Positions 28,357-39,248 of a stretch of DNA of 64,000 nt are shown here, piece by piece (position 1 is the stretch's first letter; the number at the start of each line of letters is the position of its first letter). The stretch lies in NCBI RefSeq assembly GCF_008064635.1, contig NZ_VRYZ01000004.1:186001-250000 (forward strand). The letters are read 5' to 3'. The DNA comes from Parahaliea aestuarii (lineage in GTDB: Bacteria; Pseudomonadota; Gammaproteobacteria; Pseudomonadales; Halieaceae). Made by a program: the position numbers and the translations under genes. Under the pieces are notes generated by a model, which ran no database searches, was not told the DNA's origin, and saw only the letters and a program-made list of their open reading frames with translations.

Positions 28357-29271
28357 TCATGGCACCAAATCTTCCTGCTCTTCCCCTTCCTTCACCGGAA
28401 TCATCAGATCCTCCTTGCTCACTCCCAGCGTCACTAACAGATTCGACGCAACAAAAATCGACGAGTAGGTACCGATACCAACCCCCACAATCAGGGCGAT
28501 AGCGAAAGAGTTGATCATCTCGCCGCCGAACAGCGCCAGCGCCACCAGCACCAGCAGCGTCGTCAGTGAGGTTACCAGCGTTCGCCCGAGAGTATCCGTC
28601 AGCGAGATATTGATAATCTCGACAGTGTCCGAGCGCCGCAGAGTGCGGAAATTCTCACGGATACGGTCGAACACCACAATGGTGTCGTTCAGCGAGTAAC
28701 CGATCACCGCCAGCAGGGCCGCCAGTACCGTGAGGTCAAACTCCATGCCGGTGATGGAAAAGAAGCCCAGGGTAATGATCACGTCGTGCATCAGGGCCAG
28801 CACCGCACCGGCGGCAAACTTGAACTGGAAGCGGAAGGCGATGTAGATCATCACCAGCCCCAGCGCCAGCAGCATGGCCAGGCCGCCCTGCTCGCGCAAC
28901 TCGTCGCCCACCTGGGGGCCGACAAACTCGGTGCGGCGCAATTCCACTGCCCCGTCGTAGTTGTCCTGCAACAGCTTGACGACGGCGTTGCCCTCATCGT
29001 CGCCGTGGCCCTGGGGCAGGCGGATCAGCACATCGCGATCGGTGCCGAAACTGACCACCACCGCGCCGGCGTAACCCTCGCTCTCGAGAGTGGCGCGCAC
29101 GGCGTTGAGATCGGCGGTATCGGAGTAGACCACCTCCACCAGGGTGCCGCCGGTAAAGTCCAGCCCCCAGTTGAGCTGGCGCGTGAACAGGGAGGCAACT
29201 GCCGCGATCAGCAGCAGTGCGGAAAGTGCCAGGGCCAGCTTGCGCAGGCCCATGAAATTCACTGTTTTCAT
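28357..29271 (-). CDS. secF: protein translocase subunit SecF
   Basis: Inner-membrane partner of SecD that uses the proton gradient to help export through SecYEG. The 304-residue protein has an N-terminal helix (LALALSALLLIAAVASLF), the NWGLDFTGGTLVEVVY motif, a small periplasmic domain and five C-terminal helices including SLNDTIVVFDRIREN. Its ATG overlaps the secD stop by 4 bp (ATGA). The terminator at 28297-28327 follows. Confidence 0.96.
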   Translation of the reverse strand: MKTVNFMGLRKLALALSALLLIAAVASLFTRQLNWGLDFTGGTLVEVVYSDTADLNAVRATLESEGYAGAVVVSFGTDRDVLIRLPQGHGDDEGNAVVKLLQDNYDGAVELRRTEFVGPQVGDELREQGGLAMLLALGLVMIYIAFRFQFKFAAGAVLALMHDVIITLGFFSITGMEFDLTVLAALLAVIGYSLNDTIVVFDRIRENFRTLRRSDTVEIINISLTDTLGRTLVTSLTTLLVLVALALFGGEMINSFAIALIVGVGIGTYSSIFVASNLLVTLGVSKEDLMIPVKEGEEQEDLVP

Positions 29272-31151
29272 GCTTGTTTCCCTCCCCCGATAGACAGGGT
29301 TTTCACCTTGCGGCCGCCGTAGAACAGGTTCACCAGGGTGCGGGTACCCAGGATGGCGGTGAACATGGAGGTGAGGATGCCCACGCTGAGGGTGACCGCG
29401 AAGCCCTTGACCGGCCCGGTGCCCACGGCGTAGAGAATCACCGCCACAATCAGGGTGGTGATATTGGCGTCGAGAATGGTGGACAGGGCGGCGTCATAAC
29501 CCGAGTGGATCGCCATCTGCGGTGATCGCCCGTTGCGCAACTCCTCGCGTATGCGCGAGAAAATCAGCACGTTGGCATCCACCGCCATCCCCACCGTCAA
29601 TACGATACCGGCGATGCCGGGCAGGGTCAGGGTGGCACCCAGGATGGACATGAAGGCCACCAGCAGGATCAGGTTCACCGACAGTGCGACCACCGCGAAG
29701 ATGCCGAACACCCGGTAGTACAGCAGCATAAACAGCACCACCAGGCCGAGGCCATACTGTACCGACTTCACCCCCAGGCGAATATTCTCCGCCCCCAGAG
29801 AGGGGCCGACGGTGCGCTCTTCGACGAAGTTGATGGGGGCCGCCAGTGCGCCGGCGCGCAGCATCAGGGCCAGTTCAGAGGATTCCAGCGGGCTGTCGAG
29901 ACCGGTGATCTGGAACTGGGCGCCGAGGGCGGACTGGATGACCGGCGCGGTCAGCAGTTTCTTCTCGTCGTAGGGAACCTGGATCGCGACTTCCTCGCCG
30001 GCCTCGTTCATCTCGTAGCGGGTGCGGTACTTGCGCTCGATAAACAGTACGCCCATGCGCCGCTTGATGTTGTGACGAGTGGCCCGGGACATCAGGCTGC
30101 CGCCCTCGCTGTCGAGGCTGATCTGCACATTCGGGCGACCGTTCTGGTCGAAGCTGGCGGCGGCGTTGGAGACGTGTTCGCCGGTGATGATCACATCCCG
30201 CTCCAGCCATTCGCTCATGCCGGCGCGGTCGGCGCTGCGGTACTCGAAGCGCTGCTTGTCGCTCTCCGGCGCATCCATGTTGGCCACCAGGCGAAACTCC
30301 AGGTTGGCCACCTTGCCGAGAATCCGCTTGGCCTCGGCGGTGTCCTGGATGCCGGGCAGTTCCACCACGATGCGGTTCTTGCCCTGGCGCTGCACCAGCG
30401 GCTCGGAGACACCGAGTTCGTTGACCCGGTTGCGGATGGTAGTGAGGTTCTGACTCACCGCGTAGTCGGCGATTTCCTTGCGGGTCTGCTCGGTCATGCT
30501 GGCCACGATGCGGAAACTGTCGCCCTCTTCAACCCGGTCCAGGGACAGTTCGGGATGATTTTCCGCGATCAGGCTGCGCGCCTGCTCGCGCAGTTCCTCG
30601 CTGCGGAACTGGGCCTCGACATTGCCCTGCCTGTCCAGGCTGACAAAGCCGCGCACACGCTCTTCACGCAGTACCTTCTTGATGGCATTGAGGTAGTACT
30701 CCTGGCGCCGCTCGGTGGCGGCCTCGACATCCACCTCCAGCTTGAAGTGCACCCCCCCGGACAGGTCCAGGCCCAGTTTCATCGGCTGGGCGCCAACGGC
30801 GGTGAGCCAGTCCGGCGTGGTGGGCGCCAGGTTGAGGGCGATGATGAAGCCATCGCCCAGGGCGCGCTGCACCCGCGCCTGGGCGGTGAGTTGCTGCTCT
30901 GCATCCCGCAAGCGCACCAGGGCATTGCGACCGCCTTCGTCGATGGTCTCGCCGAAGTGCTCGATACCGGCATCCTGCAGGGCGCCGGTGACCCGCTTTA
31001 GCGTATCCTCGTCGATCACCTGGGCGCTGTTCTCGCCGGTAATTTGCAGGGCCGGATCCGGCGCGTATAGATTGGGCGCTGCGTAGAGAAACCCGATGGC
31101 AGCCACAAAGGCGACCAGCAGGTATTTCCACAGCGGGTACTTGTTCAGCAT
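29268..31151 (-). CDS. secD: protein translocase subunit SecD
   Basis: The 627-residue protein starts with a membrane helix (YLLVAFVAAIGFLYAAPNLY), followed by the large periplasmic P1 domain with LGLDLSGGVHFKLEVD (about 128-143), then six helices with GMAVDANVLIFSRIREELRNG. Length fits the gammaproteobacterial form. The usual upstream partner yajC and the tgt/queA genes are missing; purL lies 102 bp upstream in the same direction. That gap holds an 8-bp GC hairpin (31180-31198) without a T-run. Confidence 0.96.
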   Translation of the reverse strand: MLNKYPLWKYLLVAFVAAIGFLYAAPNLYAPDPALQITGENSAQVIDEDTLKRVTGALQDAGIEHFGETIDEGGRNALVRLRDAEQQLTAQARVQRALGDGFIIALNLAPTTPDWLTAVGAQPMKLGLDLSGGVHFKLEVDVEAATERRQEYYLNAIKKVLREERVRGFVSLDRQGNVEAQFRSEELREQARSLIAENHPELSLDRVEEGDSFRIVASMTEQTRKEIADYAVSQNLTTIRNRVNELGVSEPLVQRQGKNRIVVELPGIQDTAEAKRILGKVANLEFRLVANMDAPESDKQRFEYRSADRAGMSEWLERDVIITGEHVSNAAASFDQNGRPNVQISLDSEGGSLMSRATRHNIKRRMGVLFIERKYRTRYEMNEAGEEVAIQVPYDEKKLLTAPVIQSALGAQFQITGLDSPLESSELALMLRAGALAAPINFVEERTVGPSLGAENIRLGVKSVQYGLGLVVLFMLLYYRVFGIFAVVALSVNLILLVAFMSILGATLTLPGIAGIVLTVGMAVDANVLIFSRIREELRNGRSPQMAIHSGYDAALSTILDANITTLIVAVILYAVGTGPVKGFAVTLSVGILTSMFTAILGTRTLVNLFYGGRKVKTLSIGGGKQA

Positions 31152-31179
31152 AGTATTGCTCTGTTGGTTAACAGGACAC

Positions 31180-31198
31180 GGGGGCTCGGCGAGCCCCC
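31180..31198 (-). other. GC hairpin between purL and secD
   Basis: GGGGGCTC (31180-31187) and GAGCCCCC (31191-31198) form a perfect 8-bp stem with a 3-base loop. No T-run follows on the minus strand, so it is more likely an attenuating or RNA-stabilising hairpin between purL and secDF than a complete terminator. Confidence 0.4.
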
Positions 31199-31253
31199 GG
31201 CGACAGTAAACGGGCCATTATAGGGATACAGGTAGGGGCGACAAGGCGCGCTT

Positions 31254-34200
31254 TCAACCCAGCCAGTTGCGCGCGTTGCGAAACAGGCGCATCCAGCCGG
31301 CATCTTCGGACCATTCATCCGGCGCCCAGGAGCACTGGACGGCGCGGAATACCCGCTCCGGATGGGGCATCATGATGGTGGCGCGACCGTCCTCGCTGGT
31401 GAGGCCGGTAATACCCAGGGGCGACCCGTTGGGATTGGCCGGATAGCGTTCGGCCACCGTCAGGTCGTTCTCCAGATACCGCAGGGCCACCGTGCCGGAG
31501 CTGTCACAAGCATCGCGGGCAGCATCGCTGCCAAACTCCGCCTGCCCCTCGCCGTGGGCGACCGCAATCGGCAGGTGGGAACCGGCCATACCGGACAGCA
31601 GCACCGAGGGGCTGTCCTCCACCCGCACCAGTGCGTAGCGGGCTTCGAACTGCTCGGAGCGGTTGCGCACAAAACGCGGCCAGTGACCGGCGCCGGGAAT
31701 CAGCTCCTTCAGGGTGGAGACCATCTGGCAGCCGTTGCACACGCCGAGGGTGAAGGTGTCCTGGCGCTGGAAGAAGCGGCTGAATTCCTCGCGCACGGCG
31801 GGATTGAACAGCACGCTCTTGGCCCAGCCTTCACCGGCCCCCAGCACATCGCCGTAAGAGAAACCGCCACAGGCTACCAGACCCTTGACGTCCTGCAGGT
31901 GGCGGCGCCCAGAAAGAATGTCGCTCATGTGCACATCCACCGGGGCGAAACCCGCGCGATGGAAGGCGGCGGCCATCTCGACATGGCCGTTGACCCCCTG
32001 CTCGCGCAGAATGGCCACTTCCGGTCGGGCGCCCGTATTGATATACGGCGCAGCGATATCCTCCGCCGGATCAAAGGCCAGCCGGACAGACAGTCCCGGG
32101 TCATCCGCGGTAATCCGCTCGAATTCCTCGCGCGCGCAGTCGGGGTTGTCGCGCAGGGACTGAATCTCGAAACTGGTGCGGCTCCACAGGCTCTGCAGGC
32201 GGGCGCGGCTGTCGTCCAGCAGCACCGCTTCGCCCTCGCGCAGGATAATGCCCTCACCCTCGACGGCTCGCCCGAGTCCATACAGGCAGTCGCCGAGGCC
32301 CAGCTGCCCGGCGCGCTCGCGCAGAGTAGCAAGGTCTGCATCCGCCACCTGCAACACGGCGCCAATCTCTTCGGCAAAGAGTTTGCCCAGCGCCTCGCCG
32401 GGCACTTCGGCCAGGTCGAGGTCCAGGCCGCAGTGGCCGGCAAAGGCCATTTCCAGCAAAGTCGCCAGCAGGCCGCCGTCGGAGCGATCGTGGTAGGCCA
32501 GCAGGGTGCCGGCTGCCAGTTGCTCCTGCACCAGGCTGAACAGGGCTTTCAGGTCGGCGGCGTTGTCCAGGTCCGCCACGGTGTCGCCCATCTGGCCGTA
32601 TACCTGGGCCAGCGCCGAGCCACCCAGGCGGTTGGCGCCGCGGCCGAGGTCCAACAGCACCAGGGTGGCGTCGCCGCGCACCTGAAGCTGCGGGGTCACG
32701 ACCCTGCGCACATCGGTGACCGGGGCGAAGGCGGAAATAACCAGCGACATGGGCGCGGTCACCGACTTGTCCTCGCCCCGTTCCTGCCAGGTGGTGCGCA
32801 TGGACATGGAATCCTTGCCCACCGGGATGGTAATGCCCAGCTCCGGGCACAGCTCCATGCCCACGGCGCGCACCGTGTCGTATAGCACCTCGTCTTCGCG
32901 GCCGTGGCCGGCGGCGCACATCCAGTTGGCGGAGAGTTTGATGTCATTCAATGCGGCAATCGGCGCGGCGCAGATATTGGTGATGGCTTCGGCCACGGCC
33001 ATGCGCCCGGAGGCGGGGCCGCTGACCAGGGCCAGGGGGGTGCGCTCGCCCATGGCCATGGCTTCGCCGGCCACGCTGTCGTAGGACACCGTGGTCACCG
33101 CGCAGTCGGCCACCGGCACCTGCCAGGGACCAACCATCTGGTCGCGGGACACCATGCCGGTCACGGTGCGATCGCCAATGGTGATCAGGAAGTGCTTGGA
33201 CGCCACCGTGGGCAGCTGCAGTACCCGCTCGGTGGCCTCGCCGATGCTGGCGGTGATGGACAGGGCCGGCTGCTGCACCGCCCGGCGGGTCACCTCCCGG
33301 TGCATCCGCGGCGGCTTGCCGAACAGGATGGACATGGGCAGGTCCACCGGCTTGTTGCCGAAGTGGGCATCCGCGAGTTCGAGCAGCTGCTCTTCGGTGG
33401 CCTCGCCGACCACGGCAAAGGGGCAGCGCTCGCGCTCGCAAATAGCCTCGAAACGGGCCAGGTTGGCGGGTTCCACCGCCATCACATAGCGCTCCTGGGA
33501 TTCGTTGCACCAGATCTCCAGCGGCGACATGCCGGGCTCGTCGTTGGGCACCTTGCGCAGATCGAAACGGGCGCCGCGACCGCCGTCCTTGGCCAGTTCC
33601 GGCAGGGCGTTGGAGAGGCCGCCGGCGCCCACGTCGTGAATAAAGGCGATGGGGTTTTCCTCCCCCAGCTGCCAGCAGCGATCGATGACCTCCTGGCAGC
33701 GGCGCTCCATTTCCGGGTTCTGGCGCTGCACCGAGGCGAAATCCAGGTCCTCGGCGCTGGTGCCACTGGCCATGGAGGATGCGGCGCCGCCACCGAGGCC
33801 AATCAGCATGGCCGGGCCGCCCAGCACGATCAGCCTGGCGCCGGCCTTGAACTCGCCCTTCTCCACATGCTCTTCGCGGATATTGCCGTAGCCACCGGCG
33901 ATCATGATGGGCTTGTGATAACCGCGCACTTCCAGGCCGTCGACGCCATTGACCCGGCACTCGTAGGAACGGAAGTAACCGCACAGATTGGGGCGGCCGA
34001 ACTCATTGTTGAAGGCGGCGCCGCCGATAGGACCCTCGATCATGATATCCAGGGCGGACACGATGCGGTCTGGCTTGCCGTAGGGCTTTTCCCAGGGCTG
34101 GCCGAAGTTGGGAATGTTGAGGTTGGACACCGAGAAACCGGTCAGGCCCACCTTGGGCTTGGAGCCCCGGCCCACCGCGCCCTCGTCGCGGATCTCGCCG

Positions 34201-35144
34201 CCGGAGCCGGTGCCCGCACCGGGGAAGGGTGCAATCGCCGTGGGGTGATTGTGGGTTTCCACCTTCATTAACAGGTGGATGTTTTCCTCGCTGAAGCGGT
34301 AGTGGCAGCTGTCAGGGTCGGGGAAGAAGCGACCGGCCTTGTGCCCCACCACAACAGCGGCGTTGTCCGAGTAGGCCGACAGCACGTTCTCGCCGCCGCA
34401 GCGATAGGTATTGCGGATCATGGCGAACAGGGAGTGCTCCTGTGCCTGCCCGTCGATGCTCCAGCTGGCGTTGAAAATCTTGTGCCGGCAGTGCTCGGAG
34501 TTGGCCTGGGCGAACATCATCAGCTCGACGTCCGACGGGTTGCGCCCGAGGGCGCCAAAGCTGTCCACCAGGTAGTCGATTTCATCGTCCGCGAGGGCCA
34601 GCCCCAGGCTGCGATCCGCCGCTACCAGGGCTTCGCGGCCGCCAGCCAGCACATCGACGCTGGCGAAGGGTGCCGGCTCTGCCTCGCGAAACAGCAGTTG
34701 CGCCGCCTCCAGTGAATCCAGCACCGCCTCGGTCATGCGATCGTGCAGCAAGCCGTTCACCGCGCGGATGGCGTCCTCATCCAGTCCGGCAGGCTGCGAC
34801 AGGTAGTAGGCAACTCCCCGCTCCAGTCGGCGCACCTCCGACAGGCCGCAGTTGCGGGCGATGTCGGTGGCCTTGCTGGACCAGGGGGAAATCGTGCCCA
34901 GGCGGGGCACCGCCAGCACCAGGCGCGCTGCGGCCGGCGGTTCAGCGGCCTCGCTTACCGGCCCGTATTCCAGCAGGCTGGCGAGTACCGCCTCGCGCTC
35001 TGCATCCAGCGGAGCGGCCAGATGGGCGAAGTGCAGGTATTCGCTGTGCAGGAGTTGCAGGTCGGGGTGGATGGCAGAAAGTCTGGCCGCCAGCTTGTCG
35101 CGCCGGAAAGCGGACAGGGCCGGGGCACCACGCAGGATCAGCAT
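31254..35144 (-). CDS. purL: phosphoribosylformylglycinamidine synthase (large, fused form)
   Basis: Fourth step of purine synthesis: FGAR plus glutamine to FGAM with ATP. The 1296-residue single-chain form of gammaproteobacteria has the N-terminal linker, two PurM-like halves ([30 protein letters not shown] at about 295-325; [19 protein letters not shown]) and a C-terminal class I glutaminase domain with nucleophile Cys in LGVCNGCQM and the His/Glu pair in [10 protein letters not shown]. It is divergent from TonB receptor 1, and the adjacent mltF further along is a conserved neighbour. Confidence 0.97.
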   Translation of the reverse strand: MLILRGAPALSAFRRDKLAARLSAIHPDLQLLHSEYLHFAHLAAPLDAEREAVLASLLEYGPVSEAAEPPAAARLVLAVPRLGTISPWSSKATDIARNCGLSEVRRLERGVAYYLSQPAGLDEDAIRAVNGLLHDRMTEAVLDSLEAAQLLFREAEPAPFASVDVLAGGREALVAADRSLGLALADDEIDYLVDSFGALGRNPSDVELMMFAQANSEHCRHKIFNASWSIDGQAQEHSLFAMIRNTYRCGGENVLSAYSDNAAVVVGHKAGRFFPDPDSCHYRFSEENIHLLMKVETHNHPTAIAPFPGAGTGSGGEIRDEGAVGRGSKPKVGLTGFSVSNLNIPNFGQPWEKPYGKPDRIVSALDIMIEGPIGGAAFNNEFGRPNLCGYFRSYECRVNGVDGLEVRGYHKPIMIAGGYGNIREEHVEKGEFKAGARLIVLGGPAMLIGLGGGAASSMASGTSAEDLDFASVQRQNPEMERRCQEVIDRCWQLGEENPIAFIHDVGAGGLSNALPELAKDGGRGARFDLRKVPNDEPGMSPLEIWCNESQERYVMAVEPANLARFEAICERERCPFAVVGEATEEQLLELADAHFGNKPVDLPMSILFGKPPRMHREVTRRAVQQPALSITASIGEATERVLQLPTVASKHFLITIGDRTVTGMVSRDQMVGPWQVPVADCAVTTVSYDSVAGEAMAMGERTPLALVSGPASGRMAVAEAITNICAAPIAALNDIKLSANWMCAAGHGREDEVLYDTVRAVGMELCPELGITIPVGKDSMSMRTTWQERGEDKSVTAPMSLVISAFAPVTDVRRVVTPQLQVRGDATLVLLDLGRGANRLGGSALAQVYGQMGDTVADLDNAADLKALFSLVQEQLAAGTLLAYHDRSDGGLLATLLEMAFAGHCGLDLDLAEVPGEALGKLFAEEIGAVLQVADADLATLRERAGQLGLGDCLYGLGRAVEGEGIILREGEAVLLDDSRARLQSLWSRTSFEIQSLRDNPDCAREEFERITADDPGLSVRLAFDPAEDIAAPYINTGARPEVAILREQGVNGHVEMAAAFHRAGFAPVDVHMSDILSGRRHLQDVKGLVACGGFSYGDVLGAGEGWAKSVLFNPAVREEFSRFFQRQDTFTLGVCNGCQMVSTLKELIPGAGHWPRFVRNRSEQFEARYALVRVEDSPSVLLSGMAGSHLPIAVAHGEGQAEFGSDAARDACDSSGTVALRYLENDLTVAERYPANPNGSPLGITGLTSEDGRATIMMPHPERVFRAVQCSWAPDEWSEDAGWMRLFRNARNWLG

Positions 35145-35273
35145 GCTGGGGACGGCTCCAATGGAGGGATTCGGAAAAGGGCGCCATTGTACTGTATTGG
35201 CACCGCCCCGTTAACTGCCAATCACCGGGCATTGCGCCAACCTGCTGACTGCGCAACAACACTTGAATCCAAA

Positions 35274-35291
35274 AATGTAATCGTTTACATT
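35274..35291. promoter_or_regulatory. LacI-family-type palindrome before TonB receptor 1
   Basis: AATGTAA (35274-35280) and TTACATT (35285-35291) form a perfect 7-bp inverted repeat around TCGT. The TGTAA...TTACA pattern with a central CG is typical of LacI/GalR-family operators. It lies 41 bp before the receptor ATG and 130 bp from the divergent purL start, so it more likely controls the receptor. A PurR-type site for purL is the alternative; no LacI gene is in the window. Confidence 0.55.
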
Positions 35292-35331
35292 CAACTCTCG
35301 GTATGTTCATTTAATTTTAAGAATCATCACT

Positions 35332-37545
35332 ATGAAAAAATCCCCGCTCAAGTATTTCCCCGCCGCACTCCTGGCAGGCGCTGCCGTCGGTGCACATTCA
35401 CAGGCGCTTGAAGAGGTAGTGGTCACCGCCCAGAAGCGTGAACAGAGCATGCAGGACGTGCCCATTTCTGTCGCCGCGGTGAGTGGCGCAGAGCTGGAAT
35501 CCCGCAACATCAACGAAATCTCCGACCTGTCCAGAGTTGTGGCTGGCTTCTCCTTCGGCGAGGGCACCAGCGACGCGGGCCGGAATATCCTCGTGCGCGG
35601 CGTCGGCACCCAGACCTTCAGCCGCGGTGTCGAGCAGTCGGTGGGCACCGTGGTGGACGGTGTCGTTGCCAGCAGCGTGGCCTCCTCCCTGCTGGACATG
35701 AGCGATGTGGCCCGGGTGGAAGTGCTGCGCGGCCCCCAGGGAATGCTGTTCGGCAAGAATGCCTCCGCCGGCATGCTGAATATTGTGACTCGCAATCCGA
35801 CCGCCGAATTCGAGGCCGGCATTGGCGCCAGCTATGCCGATGCGAATGAAATCAAGTTGAACGGTTTTGTCTCGGGACCGCTGCTCGGGGATTCCGTGCA
35901 GGGTCGGCTGTCCCTGTACTCCAATCAACGCGACGGAATAATCGAGAACGAATACCCCGGCGGCGAAGACTTCAACGACCGCGACGAATGGGGCGGACGC
36001 GGCAAGCTGCTGATCCAGGCCTCGGACGATCTGGACGTACTGCTGGCGATGGTGCATTCGGAGCGGGAGCACAACTGCTGCGTTGCGCCCTCACGCTTTG
36101 TGAACCCCGGCAGTATCGCCGATATCGAGAATATTCCCACCGGCCCGGAGAATGACAAGATCACCGAAGTAGAAACGTCACCCGGCAGTACCGAACTGGA
36201 CCAGTACAGCGCGGAACTCAACTACCAACTGGGCAGTTCGACGCTGACTTCCATCACGGCCTATACCGAGTCGGAAATCTACTCCAACTCCCGTGCGGCG
36301 GGCCTGCCCCGCACCCTGCTCCCTATCAACGAAGGGGATTCGGATATCGAACAGTTCACCCAGGAACTGAGGCTGACCTCCCCGGGCGGCGCAACCATCG
36401 ACTACGTCGCAGGTCTCTACTACTTCAAGAAGGATATGTCGCGGGAATTCGATCGCACCATTGATTTCTACGGGCTGGGCGTCGTCCCCGTTCCCGGCGT
36501 GCTGGGAAGCACATTGATCAACGATTTTACCTTCTCCAACGAGAGCTATGCCGCCTTTGGCCAGGCAACCTGGAACGCCACCGATACCTTCCGCCTGTCG
36601 CTGGGCGCTCGCTACAACCACGAAGAAGTCGAAGTGGACCAGGTCATCGACAATCTCCCGGGCACCATACCCGAGGCGCCGGCGGGCCGGTCCCAGGCGT
36701 CGGAAACCGACGACGATGTGTCCTACCGTGTGATCGCCGAGTTTGATATCGCTGAAGACGCCATGCTCTACGCCAGCGCAGCGCGCGGTTACAAAGGCCC
36801 CGGCGCCAACACCCTGGCCTCCGGCGCCAGCACGCCCAAACCCATTGTCGACCCGGAAATTCCCTACGCCTACGAGTTGGGCATCAAGTCACAGTGGCTG
36901 GACAACCGCCTGCGGCTTAATGCGGCCCTGTTCCACACCACGTTTGAAGACTTTCAAACCTCGGTATCGGATGGCCAGGTGCCACCCACCTTTTTCCTCG
37001 ATAACGCGGGAGAACTGGAAACCCGGGGTATCGAGATTGAAGTCAGTGCACAGCCCAGCGCAAACCTGATGCTCATGGGCAGCCTCGCCTATATAGACGC
37101 CGAGTTTACCGATTACACTGGCGCCGCCTGTTACCCCGGCCAGAGCGAGGCCCAGGGCTGCATCGGCGATGTGCAGGATCTGAGCGGCAAAGACATGCCC
37201 AATTCACCGGATCTCACCGCTTCACTTACCGCGCGTTACTTCATCCCCTTTGCCAGCCTTCCCTTCGACGGCTTTGTCCAGGGCACATACTTCTACCAGG
37301 ATGAAGTCCAGTACGACACCCGCAACGGTCCAGACTCCATCGGCGACGCCTACAACACGGTCGACGCCGCAGTGGGGCTCGAAGCCCGGGATGGCCGCTA
37401 CAGCGTACAACTGTTTGTGAAAAACCTGACCGATGAGTTCTACGTCACCGGCCAGACAGCGGCCAACGCCACCGGCAGCGGCACTCACTTCCTGGCCTAC
37501 GAATACCAGCGCCGCGTGGGCATCTCTGCCCAGTTGAACTTCTAA
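35332..37545 (+). CDS. TonB-dependent outer-membrane receptor 1
   Basis: Outer-membrane active transporter of 737 residues. It has a signal peptide (FPAALLAGAAVGAHSQA), a TonB box EEVVVTAQKRE at about 26-36, a plug domain (VPISVAAVSGAEL, ...VRGVGTQTFSRG..., VEVLRGPQGMLFGKNASAG) and a 22-strand barrel ending in a terminal Phe (SAQLNF). The plug wording is typical of the large receptor family of marine gammaproteobacteria. The LacI-type palindrome upstream hints at a carbohydrate or similar substrate, which is inference. A strong hairpin follows the gene. Confidence 0.9.
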   Translation: MKKSPLKYFPAALLAGAAVGAHSQALEEVVVTAQKREQSMQDVPISVAAVSGAELESRNINEISDLSRVVAGFSFGEGTSDAGRNILVRGVGTQTFSRGVEQSVGTVVDGVVASSVASSLLDMSDVARVEVLRGPQGMLFGKNASAGMLNIVTRNPTAEFEAGIGASYADANEIKLNGFVSGPLLGDSVQGRLSLYSNQRDGIIENEYPGGEDFNDRDEWGGRGKLLIQASDDLDVLLAMVHSEREHNCCVAPSRFVNPGSIADIENIPTGPENDKITEVETSPGSTELDQYSAELNYQLGSSTLTSITAYTESEIYSNSRAAGLPRTLLPINEGDSDIEQFTQELRLTSPGGATIDYVAGLYYFKKDMSREFDRTIDFYGLGVVPVPGVLGSTLINDFTFSNESYAAFGQATWNATDTFRLSLGARYNHEEVEVDQVIDNLPGTIPEAPAGRSQASETDDDVSYRVIAEFDIAEDAMLYASAARGYKGPGANTLASGASTPKPIVDPEIPYAYELGIKSQWLDNRLRLNAALFHTTFEDFQTSVSDGQVPPTFFLDNAGELETRGIEIEVSAQPSANLMLMGSLAYIDAEFTDYTGAACYPGQSEAQGCIGDVQDLSGKDMPNSPDLTASLTARYFIPFASLPFDGFVQGTYFYQDEVQYDTRNGPDSIGDAYNTVDAAVGLEARDGRYSVQLFVKNLTDEFYVTGQTAANATGSGTHFLAYEYQRRVGISAQLNF

Positions 37546-37557
37546 CGCAGCGCCTTT

Positions 37558-37597
37558 CGAATGCCAGCCCGGGGACACTACCCCGGGCTGGGATTCG
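37558..37597 (+). terminator. long hairpin after TonB receptor 1
   Basis: CCAGCCCGGGG (37564-37574) pairs with CCCCGGGCTGG (37581-37591) around a 6-base loop, and CGAAT/ATTCG extend it past one mismatch. It begins 13 bp after the receptor stop. No T-run follows, so it may stabilise the mRNA end or only partly stop transcription into mltF. Confidence 0.5.
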
Positions 37598-37655
37598 GAA
37601 GGCCGCGTTAAATAGTCACTGTCAGAGAATATGGCTTCGCGGCTAGAATGACGCG

Positions 37656-39089
37656 ATGCGCGCTGTAATCATCCGACTCTGCTGTACTCTCATCCCGCTA
37701 TTCATGTTTGCGGGATGCAGCAATGGCGATCGACTGGCGGCGATCGAAGAGCGCGGCGAGTTGTGGGTAGTCAGTCGCAACAGCCCCACCACCTACTACC
37801 TCGACAAGAACGGCGCCGCGGGCTTTGAGTACGACCTGGCCGAGCGATTTGCCGAACACCTTGGCGTAGAGCTGAAAATGCAGCCGGCCTTCAGTCTGGA
37901 CGCACTGTTTAACCGCCTGCGGCGTGGCGAGGCCGATATCGCCGCAGCCGGCCTCAGCCTCACCGCCCTGCGCGGGGACGAGTTCAGCCATTCCCTGCCC
38001 TATGCCACCCTCACTCCGATCGTCATCTACAAAACCGGCAGCTACCGCCCTGCCGATCTCGCCGAGCTCGCCGAAGCGCCCCTGCTGGTGCTGCGCGACA
38101 GCAGCCACGCGGAGGCCCTGCGCGCCCTCAAGGTCAGTGGTTTCCCCGACCTGCAGTGGCAGGAAGTTGAGGAGGCCGACTCGATGGAACTACTGGAAAA
38201 AGTGGACAGCGGAGAGGCCCCCTTTGCCCTGGTCGACTCCAATGAATTCCGGGTGCAGCAGAGCCTGTACCCGCGCCTGGCCACCGCCTTCGACCTCGGC
38301 AACGAGCAGCAGATGGTGTGGTACCTGCCGGCTGGCAGTAGCAGCGAACGCCTGCGTGAAGCAGTGGACGAGTTTTTCAGCGCCCTGCAAGAGAGCGGTG
38401 AGCTGGCACGCATACGCGAGCGCCATTTTGGCCACGCCGCGGTGTTGTCGCGCATTGGCTCCCACACTTTCGCCCGCAATATGCAAAGTACGCTGCCCCG
38501 CTATGAAGCGATGATTCGCGACGTGGCGGAGGAATACCAACTGGACTGGCACCTGCTGGCGGCCATCGCCTACCAGGAATCCCACTGGGATCCCAAGGCC
38601 ACTTCGCCCACCGGAGTGCGCGGCATGATGATGCTGACCAGGCCCACAGCCCGGGAGATGGGCGTCAAGGATCGCACTGACCCGATCCAGAGTCTGCGCG
38701 GCGGCGCCCGCTACCTGAAGGACATCCGTCGCCGCTTGCCGGAGGATATCGCCGAACCCGACCGCACCTGGCTGGCACTGGCTGCCTACAACATCGGCAT
38801 GGCCCACCTCGAGGATGCCCGGGTACTCACCGAACGCCAGGGCGGTGACCCGGACCTGTGGAGCGATGTGATGGAACGCCTGCCCTTGCTGCAGAAGCGC
38901 CAGTACTATCGCACCACCCGCTACGGCTACGCCCGCGGGCGGGAAGCCGTGAGCTACGTGCAGAACATCCGACACTACTACAGCATCCTGCAGTGGCAGG
39001 CGAGCCCGGTGGACCAGCTCTCGCCGCCCCAGCAGGCCGCCATTTACCTGCCGCCAGCGCTGCGGGGGGCCATCCTGAAATCCCTCTAG
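37656..39089 (+). CDS. mltF: membrane-bound lytic murein transglycosylase F
   Basis: Cleaves peptidoglycan strands to 1,6-anhydro ends from the inner face of the outer membrane. The 477-residue lipoprotein has lipobox FAGC with C21, an N-terminal periplasmic solute-binding (SBP type 3) regulatory domain (about 32-262) and a C-terminal SLT lysozyme-like domain with catalytic Glu E308 in AYQESHWDPKATSPTGVRGMM. Being close to purL is a conserved arrangement, although a TonB receptor gene sits between them here. Confidence 0.94.
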   Translation: MRAVIIRLCCTLIPLFMFAGCSNGDRLAAIEERGELWVVSRNSPTTYYLDKNGAAGFEYDLAERFAEHLGVELKMQPAFSLDALFNRLRRGEADIAAAGLSLTALRGDEFSHSLPYATLTPIVIYKTGSYRPADLAELAEAPLLVLRDSSHAEALRALKVSGFPDLQWQEVEEADSMELLEKVDSGEAPFALVDSNEFRVQQSLYPRLATAFDLGNEQQMVWYLPAGSSSERLREAVDEFFSALQESGELARIRERHFGHAAVLSRIGSHTFARNMQSTLPRYEAMIRDVAEEYQLDWHLLAAIAYQESHWDPKATSPTGVRGMMMLTRPTAREMGVKDRTDPIQSLRGGARYLKDIRRRLPEDIAEPDRTWLALAAYNIGMAHLEDARVLTERQGGDPDLWSDVMERLPLLQKRQYYRTTRYGYARGREAVSYVQNIRHYYSILQWQASPVDQLSPPQQAAIYLPPALRGAILKSL

Positions 39090-39248
39090 ATAACCGCGCA
39101 GCCTGGTATCGGCAGCGAATCAATGGCCGGGCAGGCCAAAGGGAATCTTTTGCGGGGAGCGCAGTCGAACCTGTTCCGGCGCGCATTCTCATGTGACCTG
39201 GTCGTGCAGAATCGGCGCCTTCACGTGTTTCACTAACAGGAAGACATT

